Part shown: in pieces, positions 1 through 5,381 of the stretch
How the letters are laid out: each line of letters opens with the position of its first letter
Position numbering within the stretch: position 1 is the stretch's first letter
DNA from: Gammaproteobacteria bacterium
Lineage (GTDB): Bacteria > Pseudomonadota > Gammaproteobacteria > Steroidobacterales > Steroidobacteraceae
Direction of reading: 5' to 3'
DNA length: 7,211 nt
NCBI GenBank assembly: GCA_003162555.1
Contig: PMNQ01000089.1
Coordinates: 1 to 7,211, forward strand
The notes under the pieces: model-generated
Database searches by the model: none
Seen by the model: the letters and a program-made list of their open reading frames with translations, nothing else
Told to the model about the DNA's origin: nothing
Translations under genes and position numbers: made by a program

Positions 1-398
1 CCGATGGGCAGCCGCAGTATTCACTGCACGCCACGCAGATCTCGCAGCCCGCGCCGACCGCCGACATCGAGCTGACCGCACCGCAATTCGTTTTCCACGG
101 TGAAACCGAATGGACTCTGGCCGCCGCACGCGGCGTGCTGCCGCCGGCCGCCCAGCAGATCGACCTGCTGGGCGATGTCATCGCACGCGGCGTGCGGACA
201 GGCTCGGAGCCACTGCAATTGCGCACCGCGAGCGTCAGGGTGGACATGCAGGCGCGCACCGCGGATTCCAGCGACGCGGTCGCGATGGAATGGGGACGCA
301 ACCGCCTGTGGGCGAGCGGACTGCATGCCGATATGAAGACCGATGAGCTCAAGCTAAAATCGCCGGTACATGGCGAAGTTGCACGAATAGAGCAGTGA
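1..398 (+). CDS. lptC: LptC, LPS export periplasmic/inner-membrane bridge protein (3' part; 5' end outside window)
   Basis: The open frame enters from the left edge (first whole codon at base 3) and gives 131 residues before TGA at 396-398. LptC is a single-pass inner-membrane protein whose periplasmic beta-jellyroll receives LPS from LptB2FG and passes it to LptA. The visible part starts near a Y-S-L-H-A-T-Q-I segment and continues with alternating beta-strand patterns (IELTAPQF, GETEWTLAA, LQLRTASVRVDM). It ends with the typical LptC closing section in which short polar strands repeat (LWASGLHADMKTDELKLKSPVHGEV). The N-terminal membrane anchor is not in the window. The call rests on this C-terminal pattern together with the position directly upstream of lptA and lptB; its stop overlaps the lptA start by 4 bases (GTGA), indicating translational coupling. 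LptC diverges strongly in sequence, so the context carries much of the weight. Confidence 0.88.
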   Translation, partial: DGQPQYSLHATQISQPAPTADIELTAPQFVFHGETEWTLAAARGVLPPAAQQIDLLGDVIARGVRTGSEPLQLRTASVRVDMQARTADSSDAVAMEWGRNRLWASGLHADMKTDELKLKSPVHGEVARIEQ

Positions 399-1237
399 AG
401 GATACCGACACGCACCGCATGTGGATTTTGGCGCTGCTGCTGGCGGCGGCCATGCCGGCCGTTGTGGCGGCGGCCGATGACGAGGCCGGCGCCAGGTCCG
501 ATTGCAACCCGGACAACGAGGCCAGCTGGCCCGCCTGCAAGAACGGCACGGTGTGCCTGTGCGCGGGCGATGTCGAGTACCGGCGCGACAAGGTCATCTT
601 CAACGACCTGGTGCTGTACCAGGGTGGCAGCCCGATGCAGGTGCGTGCGCATCGCGCCGAGACCGCCTCGACCGACATGTCGGACGGCACCTGGAATCTT
701 TCCGGCGGCGTCAAATCGCGGCTCGCGCAGGGCAAGCTTGCCGCCGACAACGCCACCGTGCATTTCGAATCCAGCAACATGACGGCGGCCATGTTCGACG
801 GCAAGCCAGCCACGTTCGAAGAGAGCGGGTCGTCGGCCGGCGCGGCAAGCAGCGCAGCCGGTCCGCTAAGCAACGTGCGCGGCAGTGCACACTCGATCGA
901 ATACGACAACGTCGGCGGCGGTGAAGTCAGGCTCCGTGGCGACGTGCAGCTGTTCGACGGCTGCAAGGACATCCACGGCGACGGTTTCGTCTACAACCTG
1001 GTGCAGAAGAGCCTCAAGAGCCTGGAGCCCGTGGCCGGCGCAACCCGTGAGCGCGTCCGCGGCACCTTCCAGCAAAAGTGCAAGCCTACTGCGCCGACCA
1101 CTAACGCCACTGCGCCGGTTGGTGGTGCCGGCGCATTGCCCGCCAACGCGCCCGCTGCTACGCAGCCTGCGCCAGGCGCACCGGCCGCACCGGCTACGCC
1201 CGCGTCGGCAACCTCGGCGCCGCCGAAATCACCATGA
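395..1237 (+). CDS. lptA: LptA, periplasmic LPS transport protein (OstA family), with Pro/Ala-rich C-terminal tail
   Basis: A 280-residue protein that should form the periplasmic filament carrying LPS from LptC to LptD at the outer membrane. The GTG start at 395 overlaps the lptC stop. It gives a signal peptide with a charged start (K2, R8), a hydrophobic core (about 9-24) and a likely cut near residue 27 (VVAAA/DDE). The ATG at 419 is in frame but would remove the charged n-region, so GTG is preferred. The OstA-type region spans about 57-215: jellyroll strands ([28 protein letters not shown]), the family-like G-K-P-A-T-F segment (136-141), then HSIEYD and [10 protein letters not shown]. Oddities are six cysteines (37, 48, 54, 56, 190, 229) and a low-complexity tail of about 50 Ala/Pro/Thr residues (230-280). 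This makes it far longer than the roughly 185-residue E. coli LptA. Its stop overlaps lptB (ATGA). Confidence 0.9.
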   Translation: MKDTDTHRMWILALLLAAAMPAVVAAADDEAGARSDCNPDNEASWPACKNGTVCLCAGDVEYRRDKVIFNDLVLYQGGSPMQVRAHRAETASTDMSDGTWNLSGGVKSRLAQGKLAADNATVHFESSNMTAAMFDGKPATFEESGSSAGAASSAAGPLSNVRGSAHSIEYDNVGGGEVRLRGDVQLFDGCKDIHGDGFVYNLVQKSLKSLEPVAGATRERVRGTFQQKCKPTAPTTNATAPVGGAGALPANAPAATQPAPGAPAAPATPASATSAPPKSP

Positions 1238-1959
1238 GCACGCTCAGCGCAACCGGACTCAACAAGCACTACGGCACACGCCAGGTGGTGCGCGCGCTGT
1301 CGATGGAGATCCACACCGGTGAGGTCGTGGGACTCCTCGGTCCGAACGGCGCCGGCAAGACCACCGCTTTCTACATGATCGTCGGGCTGGTGAAAGCCGA
1401 CGGCGGCCAAATCCAGCTCGACGGGCGCGACCTGACGCCGCTGACGATCGACCAGCGCGCGCGGCTGGGCCTGGGCTACCTGCCGCAGGAGGCCTCGGTG
1501 TTCCGGCGCCTGACTGCGGCCGACAACATTACGGCGATTCTCGAGCTGGTGCCGGGACTCGACCGGGCCGAGCGGGCGCGGCGCCTGGAGGAACTGCTCG
1601 GGCAGCTGCACATCACGCACGTGCGCGACACCTTGGGCATGTCGCTGTCCGGCGGCGAGCGGCGGCGCGTCGAAATTGCGCGCGCGCTGGCGGCCGGGCC
1701 GCGTTTCATATTGCTGGACGAACCGTTCGCCGGGGTCGATCCGCTGTCGGTGGCCGATATCCAGCAGATCATCCGCGATCTGGCCGCGCGTGGCATCGGC
1801 GTGCTGATCACCGACCATAATGTGCGCGAAACGCTGGGGGTGTGCGCACGCGCGTATATCGTCAATCGGGGCACTGTAATCGCTTCCGGAACCGCGGAAC
1901 AAGTGCTTGCCAACCCGGAGGTGAAAGAGGTGTACTTGGGCGAGTCTTTCCGCCTGTAG
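1234..1959 (+). CDS. lptB: LptB, ATPase of the LPS export ABC transporter
   Basis: A 241-residue cytoplasmic ABC ATPase. A dimer of it, bound to LptF and LptG, powers extraction of LPS from the inner membrane into the LptC-LptA bridge. All nucleotide-binding elements are intact: Walker A GPNGAGKT (36-43), Q-loop Q85 in [12 protein letters not shown], signature LSGGERRR (138-145), Walker B FILLDEP (158-164) with catalytic E163, D-loop AGVDP and switch H195. The segment [10 protein letters not shown] and the C-terminal YLGESFRL are close matches to LptB of well-studied species, and the length equals E. coli LptB (241). The ATG overlaps the lptA stop by 4 bases. No Shine-Dalgarno is visible, so translation probably depends on coupling. 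lptF and lptG are not in this window, as usual, since they normally lie elsewhere. Confidence 0.97.
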   Translation: MSTLSATGLNKHYGTRQVVRALSMEIHTGEVVGLLGPNGAGKTTAFYMIVGLVKADGGQIQLDGRDLTPLTIDQRARLGLGYLPQEASVFRRLTAADNITAILELVPGLDRAERARRLEELLGQLHITHVRDTLGMSLSGGERRRVEIARALAAGPRFILLDEPFAGVDPLSVADIQQIIRDLAARGIGVLITDHNVRETLGVCARAYIVNRGTVIASGTAEQVLANPEVKEVYLGESFRL

Positions 1960-1963
1960 ACCC

Positions 1964-1994
1964 AGGGCCTGTTCACACCTAGGACATCGATGCG
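1964..1994 (+). repeat. Left terminal inverted repeat of the lptB-rpoN element
   Basis: A 31-bp arm beginning AGGGCCTGTTCACACCTAGG. It pairs with 2200-2230 and differs from the perfect complement at T1980 and A1986. As RNA the first difference would be a G-U pair, so the stem would still close. Confidence 0.9.
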
Positions 1995-2093
1995 TTGCAG
2001 CTCAAAAAGCTTTCAGGCAAGGCGCGCGGCGCGCTGCGTGGTCATTCCACGTAAGCGCCAAGCAACGCCGTATGAAAGCTTTTTGAGCGCAAC
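1994..2093 (+). repeat. Internal long hairpin, left lobe of the element
   Basis: Bases 2000-2015 (GCTCAAAAAGCTTTCA) and 2073-2088 are a perfect 16-bp inverted repeat. The pairing extends outward by five more pairs (GTTGC 1994-1998 with GCAAC 2089-2093) across one bulged base, A1999. Within the loop, GGCGC (2028-2032) can pair with GCGCC (2055-2059), and CGTGG with CCACG around a TCATT loop. The result is a long, interrupted hairpin of about 100 bases. There is no U-run after it, so it does not look like an intrinsic terminator. Confidence 0.85.
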
Positions 2094-2115
2094 CCTCCGG
2101 GGCCGGCTTGGGTCT

Positions 2116-2184
2116 GTGCAGGGCTTCGTTGCTCCTCCTTCATGTACACTGAGTACACTTCGGTCGTCGCGCCTTGCCCTGCAC
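2116..2184 (+). repeat. Internal hairpin, right lobe of the element
   Basis: GTGCAGGGC (2116-2124) and GCCCTGCAC (2176-2184) form a perfect 9-bp inverted repeat. The 51-base loop contains a smaller palindrome, TGTAC (2143-2147) with GTACA (2153-2157). GTACACT also occurs there twice as a direct repeat (2144-2150, 2153-2159). Confidence 0.75.
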
Positions 2185-2199
2185 AAAACCGGGCACGGC

Positions 2200-2230
2200 C
2201 GCATCGACGTCCTGGGTGTGAACAGGCCCT
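2200..2230 (-). repeat. Right terminal inverted repeat of the lptB-rpoN element
   Basis: A 31-bp arm that reads AGGGCCTGTTCACACCCAGG on the minus strand and is the partner of 1964-1994. Its last base, T2230, forms with the next two bases a TAA that is in frame with rpoN. Confidence 0.9.
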
Positions 2231-2232
2231 AA

Positions 2233-2237
2233 CGAGG
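2233..2237 (+). promoter_or_regulatory. Probable Shine-Dalgarno for the rpoN TTG start
   Basis: CGAGG lies 10 bases before the TTG at 2248, just outside the right end of the inverted-repeat element. It is a moderate match. An in-frame TAA at 2230-2232 limits the start to the 15 bases after it, and TTG at 2248 is the only usual start codon there. Confidence 0.5.
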
Positions 2238-2247
2238 CCCCACCGCA

Positions 2248-3696
2248 TTGCTCAAAGCTTCCCTGCAGCTCCGCCTGGGCCAGTCGCTGACGATGACACC
2301 GCAGCTGCAGCAGGCCATACGGCTACTGCAACTTCCCACGATCGAACTGCAGGCGCATATCCGCGAGGCCCTTGAAAGCAACGTCATGCTCGAGCAGGAC
2401 GAGGAGGCCGAAGCCGCCGCGTTCCAGCCCCTGGCCACCACCGAGATGGGCGGCGAAACCACGACGCCCGAGCCCGAAGTCAACGTCGAGGTTGTCGACG
2501 ATGGCTGGAACGACCAGAGCGTCGGCCCGGCCGAGAATCCCTGGAGTCCCGGCGACGACGAACGGCAGCAGGACATCGCCGACGCGACCGGCCAGACGCT
2601 GCGTGAACACCTGCTGTGGCAGCTCGAGTTGCCGCAGCTCACGGCGCGCGAGCAATCCATCGGGCGCGCAATCATCGATGCCATCAACGACGACGGGTAT
2701 CTCGGCGATCCGCTCGAGGAAATCGCCGCCACGCTCCGTCCCGAAACCGAGGCAACGAGCGATGAAGTGGCCGCGGTGCTGGCCATCGTGCAGGGCTTCG
2801 ATCCGTCCGGAGTTGGTGCACGCTCGGTGAGCGAGTGCCTGACGATGCAACTCAATATGCTCGACCCGGCCACAGCGGGCCTGGCGACCGCGCACCTGCT
2901 GGCGCTGAATCATCTGGAACTGGTGGCCAGCCGCGAACTGGCGGCGCTCCGGCGCGTGCTGCATGCCAGCGACGAGGAACTGGAGGCGGCGCTGGCGCTG
3001 GTGCGCGCTTGTCACCCGCGCCCTGGCTCGGTGTTCAGCACCGCCGCGCCCGAGTACGTGGTGCCGGATGTGTTTGTGCGCCGCACCGCGCGCGGCTGGT
3101 CGGTGGAAATCAATCCGTCCACGCTGCCGAAGGTGCGCGTCAACCAGGGCTACGCCGACCTGATCGGCCGCGGCAGCGATCACGCGACCATGCGCACGCA
3201 GCTGCAGGAAGCGCGCTGGCTGCTCAAGAGCCTGGAGATCCGCAATGACACGCTGCTGAAGGTCGCGCGTTCGATCGTCGCGCGCCAGAGCGCGTTCCTC
3301 GAGCAGGGCGAGGAGTACATGCAGCCGATGATCCTGCGCGATATCGCCGAGGCGATCGAGATGCACGAATCGACGGTGTCGCGCATCACCTCGGGCAAGT
3401 ACATGCACACGCCGCGCGGCGTGTTCGAGCTGCGCTACTTTTTCTCCAGCAAGGTCGAGGACGCCAGCGGCGGCGCCGGCAACTCCTCGACTGCGATCCG
3501 CGCCAAGATCAAGAAGCTGATCCGCGAGGAAGACCCGGCCAATCCGCTCAGCGACAGCCGCATCGCCGAGCTGCTGAGCGTTGCTGGCATCCCGGTGGCG
3601 CGCCGCACCGTGGCCAAGTACCGCGAATCCATGCGCCTCGCGCCTTCGAACGAACGCCGCCGTGACGCCGGGAAAATACCCAGCCACGCGACCTGA
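2248..3696 (+). CDS. rpoN: RNA polymerase sigma-54 factor RpoN
   Basis: A 482-residue sigma-54, the alternative sigma factor that directs RNA polymerase to -24/-12 promoters and needs an AAA+ enhancer-binding activator. The domains appear in order. The Gln/Leu-rich activator-interacting region I (about 1-50) contains GQSLTMTPQLQQAIRLLQL. An acidic linker follows (about 51-115, rich in E and D). The core-binding region is about 116-310. A helix-turn-helix (about 362-380, LRDIAEAIEMHESTVSRIT) comes next, and then the invariant RpoN box ARRTVAKYRE (451-460) that reads the -24 element. Length is near E. coli RpoN (477), with a short basic C-terminal extension beyond the usual end (about 470-482). 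TTG is the start because a TAA lies in frame six codons upstream and the N-terminus then matches the family. Downstream hpf and rapZ are probably in the same transcript. Target genes are not visible here. Confidence 0.97.
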   Translation: MLKASLQLRLGQSLTMTPQLQQAIRLLQLPTIELQAHIREALESNVMLEQDEEAEAAAFQPLATTEMGGETTTPEPEVNVEVVDDGWNDQSVGPAENPWSPGDDERQQDIADATGQTLREHLLWQLELPQLTAREQSIGRAIIDAINDDGYLGDPLEEIAATLRPETEATSDEVAAVLAIVQGFDPSGVGARSVSECLTMQLNMLDPATAGLATAHLLALNHLELVASRELAALRRVLHASDEELEAALALVRACHPRPGSVFSTAAPEYVVPDVFVRRTARGWSVEINPSTLPKVRVNQGYADLIGRGSDHATMRTQLQEARWLLKSLEIRNDTLLKVARSIVARQSAFLEQGEEYMQPMILRDIAEAIEMHESTVSRITSGKYMHTPRGVFELRYFFSSKVEDASGGAGNSSTAIRAKIKKLIREEDPANPLSDSRIAELLSVAGIPVARRTVAKYRESMRLAPSNERRRDAGKIPSHAT

Positions 3697-3725
3697 CCCA
3701 TGCCCTGACAATGGACCCACGACAG

Positions 3726-3731
3726 AAGGAG
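3726..3731 (+). promoter_or_regulatory. Strong Shine-Dalgarno of hpf
   Basis: AAGGAG ends six bases before the hpf ATG. It is the best ribosome-binding site in the window, and most neighbouring genes have weak or no recognisable site. This suggests that hpf is translated independently of rpoN and at a higher rate. Confidence 0.8.
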
Positions 3732-3737
3732 TAACCC

Positions 3738-4058
3738 ATGCATCTGAGCGTCACCGGCCACCATGTCGAGATCACGGCCTCGCTGCGCAGCTATGTGGAG
3801 AAGAAGCTCGAGCGCCTGGTGCGCCACTCCGATCATGTATTCGATGCCCACTGCGTGCTGACGGTCGAAAAACTAGTGCAGCGCGCCGAGACCACGCTGC
3901 ACCTGCGCGGCGAAAGCGTGCACGCGCTGGCCGAGGACGCCAACATGTACGCCGCGATCGACGCCCTGACCGACAAGCTCGAACGCCTGGTGCGCAAGCA
4001 TAAGGAAAAGATCACCGATCACCACGCTGCCGAGGCGCAGAAAAGCGCGCGTCTGTAG
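3738..4058 (+). CDS. hpf: HPF, short-type ribosome hibernation promoting factor
   Basis: A 106-residue protein of the YfiA/HPF family. It binds the decoding region of the 30S subunit in stationary phase and stops translation; with RMF, short HPF promotes 100S ribosome dimers. The sequence follows E. coli HPF (95 residues) almost throughout: the VTGHHVEITASLRSYVEKKL start, VLTVEK (40-45), the TTLHLRGESVHA strand (52-63) and the hallmark MYAAIDALTDKL (70-81) followed by a basic helix, RLVRKHKEK. It lacks the C-terminal dimerisation domain of long HPF and has about ten extra polar residues at the end. It sits 41 bases after rpoN, the usual place for this gene, and 24 bases before rapZ. No terminator is visible in either gap. 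Confidence 0.95.
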   Translation: MHLSVTGHHVEITASLRSYVEKKLERLVRHSDHVFDAHCVLTVEKLVQRAETTLHLRGESVHALAEDANMYAAIDALTDKLERLVRKHKEKITDHHAAEAQKSARL

Positions 4059-4082
4059 CGTTGGCGTCTGGCCGGCTGCCGC

Positions 4083-4982
4083 ATGCAACTCATCATACTC
4101 AGCGGACTGTCAGGCGCCGGCAAGAGCGTGGCGCTGCACATGCTCGAAGATCTCGGGTATTACTGCATCGACAACATGCCGGCGGCGCTGCTCAAGCCAT
4201 TCATCGCGCACAGCGTGCGCAGCAGCGACAAGATCTACGCGCGCACCGCCATCAGCCTCGATGCGCGCAACAGCGAAGCGGAGATCGGCTCGGTGCCGAC
4301 GCTGGTCGACGAACTCAGGCGCAGCGGCATCGACTGCGAAGTGCTGTTCCTGATCGCCGGCGAGGCCGAACTTCTGCGCCGCTTCGCCGAGACCCGCCGC
4401 GTGCATCCGCTCAGCCGCCAGGGCGAGAGCCTGCGCGAGGCCATTGCCAGCGAACGGCGCCTGCTCGAGCCGATTGCCGCCTGCGCCGACCAGGTGCTCG
4501 ACACTTCGCAACTGGGCGTGCACCAGCTGCGCGAACAGATCCAGCGCCGCATCGACCCGCGTTCGTCCGACTGGCTTTCGCTCCAGCTCGAGTCCTTCGG
4601 CTTCAAGCACGGCATTCCGGGCGATGCGGATTTCGTTTTCGACGCGCGCTCGCTCCCCAATCCCTACTGGGAGAGTACGCTGCGCGCGCTGACCGGCCGC
4701 GATGCCGCGGTGGTGCGATTCCTGGAAGAGCAGCCCGCGGTGCGGGAATTCATCGACGATGTGGCGACTTTCATGATCGCGCGCCTGCCCGCCTACCGCA
4801 GCAGCGCACGGCGCTACCTGACCGTGGCCGTAGGTTGCACCGGTGGCCAGCATCGCTCGGTCTACATCGTCGAACGGCTGGCGGAAATCTTCGCGCGCAC
4901 GCTGCCCGAAGTGCGTGTGCGCCACTCCGGGCTTACGCAGACCGGCACCGCCACCGAAGTGCGCGTCGGCGCCCGCTCCTAG
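4083..4982 (+). CDS. rapZ: RapZ, P-loop nucleotide-binding protein (RNase adapter family)
   Basis: A 299-residue RapZ/YvcJ-family protein. In E. coli RapZ binds the sRNAs GlmY and GlmZ, senses glucosamine-6-phosphate and guides RNase E to GlmZ; in other bacteria the role is less clear. The N-terminal kinase-like domain has Walker A GLSGAGKS (8-15), YYCIDNMP (26-33) and ETRRVHPLS (103-111). The C-terminal domain has SFGFKHGIPGDADFVFDAR (171-189), LPNPYW (191-196) and GCTGGQHRSV (251-260), with C252 and H257. These are near-identical to the E. coli blocks, but the protein is longer than the 284-residue E. coli form. The end differs, as the basic tail used by E. coli RapZ for sRNA binding is not conserved (TEVRVGARS). 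The ATG at 4083 fits the family N-terminus, but I see no Shine-Dalgarno before it. ptsN, usually between hpf and rapZ, is missing. Confidence 0.96.
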   Translation: MQLIILSGLSGAGKSVALHMLEDLGYYCIDNMPAALLKPFIAHSVRSSDKIYARTAISLDARNSEAEIGSVPTLVDELRRSGIDCEVLFLIAGEAELLRRFAETRRVHPLSRQGESLREAIASERRLLEPIAACADQVLDTSQLGVHQLREQIQRRIDPRSSDWLSLQLESFGFKHGIPGDADFVFDARSLPNPYWESTLRALTGRDAAVVRFLEEQPAVREFIDDVATFMIARLPAYRSSARRYLTVAVGCTGGQHRSVYIVERLAEIFARTLPEVRVRHSGLTQTGTATEVRVGARS

Positions 4983-4995
4983 CCGTCCCTGGCCG

Positions 4996-5343
4996 CTAGC
5001 CGCCCGCACGCCGCGCGGCGAAGCCGCGCTTCACCAGCTCCGCGACCAGCGTGTCGCGATGCTCTCCCTGGATCTCGATGACGCCGTCGCGCTGCGTGCC
5101 GCCCGAACCGCAGCGCTTCTTCAGCTCGGCGGCCAGCGCAGTGAGTTCCGCGTCTCCAAGCGGGAGCCCCGTGATCACCGATACCACCTTGCCGCCGCGT
5201 CCCTGCGTGGTGCGCGACACGCGCACGGCGCCTGTGCCCGGCCGTGCAGCTTTGCCGCGGGCATCCTTGCAGGCGCATTGCGCCACAGGGCGCTGGCAGC
5301 CCGGGCAGATCCGCCCGACATCGCTCCGGTAGACAATATTCAC
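4996..5343 (-). CDS. yciH: YciH, SUI1/eIF1-like protein with N-terminal Cys cluster
   Basis: A 115-residue SUI1-domain protein. The SUI1 fold (about 38-111) is clear: RVSRTTQGRGGKVVSVITGLPL, DAELTALAAELKKRCGSGGT and RDGVIEIQGEHRDTLVAEL, close to E. coli YciH (108 residues). YciH is related to eukaryotic eIF1 and has been linked to discrimination against non-canonical initiation complexes, but its cellular role in bacteria is not settled. The N-terminus carries C13-P-G-C16 and C23-A-C25, a spacing compatible with a small zinc site; E. coli YciH lacks this. The GTG start at 5343 is preferred because the N-terminus (NIVYRSDVGRI) then matches the family, although no Shine-Dalgarno is visible and the frame stays open further upstream without an ATG nearby. 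It lies 38 bp after maeB on the same strand and may be cotranscribed with it. It converges on rapZ with 13 bp between the stops. Confidence 0.92.
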   Translation of the reverse strand: MNIVYRSDVGRICPGCQRPVAQCACKDARGKAARPGTGAVRVSRTTQGRGGKVVSVITGLPLGDAELTALAAELKKRCGSGGTQRDGVIEIQGEHRDTLVAELVKRGFAARRAGG

Positions 5344-5381
5344 AAGCGGCCGTGCAAATTCAAAAACGTCGGCCTCAGCGG

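Larger units (their letters stand above)
1964..2230. mobile_element. 267-bp MITE-like element with 31-bp terminal inverted repeats
   Basis: Bases 1964-1994 and 2200-2230 are inverted copies of each other, identical at 29 of 31 positions. Both ends begin AGGGCCTGTTCACACC/T reading inward. The two differences fall at repeat positions 17 and 23. The element starts 4 bases after the lptB stop and ends 17 bases before the rpoN start. Inside are two further hairpins (1994-2093 and 2116-2184), so a single strand could fold into a three-armed structure. No transposase or other convincing protein is encoded. I see no clear target-site duplication: CCC lies outside the left end and AAC outside the right. 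The architecture fits a non-autonomous miniature inverted-repeat transposable element. An alternative is a lineage-specific palindromic repeat or structured leader RNA. I do not recognise the family. Confidence 0.7.

Noticed and set aside
991..1902. 303-codon minus-strand open frame opposite lptA/lptB
   Set aside because: It spans two well-defined genes in antisense, has compositional bias (Arg, His, Ala, Val) and no motif.
1994..2093. Intrinsic transcription terminator for lptB
   Set aside because: The stem is very long with a large interrupted loop, and no U-run follows the right arm (GCGCAACCC follows).
1990..2232. Small open frames within the inverted-repeat element (up to 80 codons on either strand)
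   Set aside because: They run through the inverted-repeat arms and hairpins, have no clear ribosome-binding site and no recognisable protein pattern; the DNA palindromes explain the sequence better than coding.
2323..3720. Long minus-strand open frame (465 codons) opposite rpoN
   Set aside because: It is a shadow of the GC-rich rpoN gene: rich in R, H, A and Q, with no recognisable domain, while the plus-strand frame is unmistakable sigma-54.
4061..4999. 312-codon plus-strand frame overlapping rapZ, and a 299-codon frame on the other strand
   Set aside because: Both are out-of-frame readings of rapZ with Arg/Ala/His-rich composition; the rapZ frame holds all family motifs.
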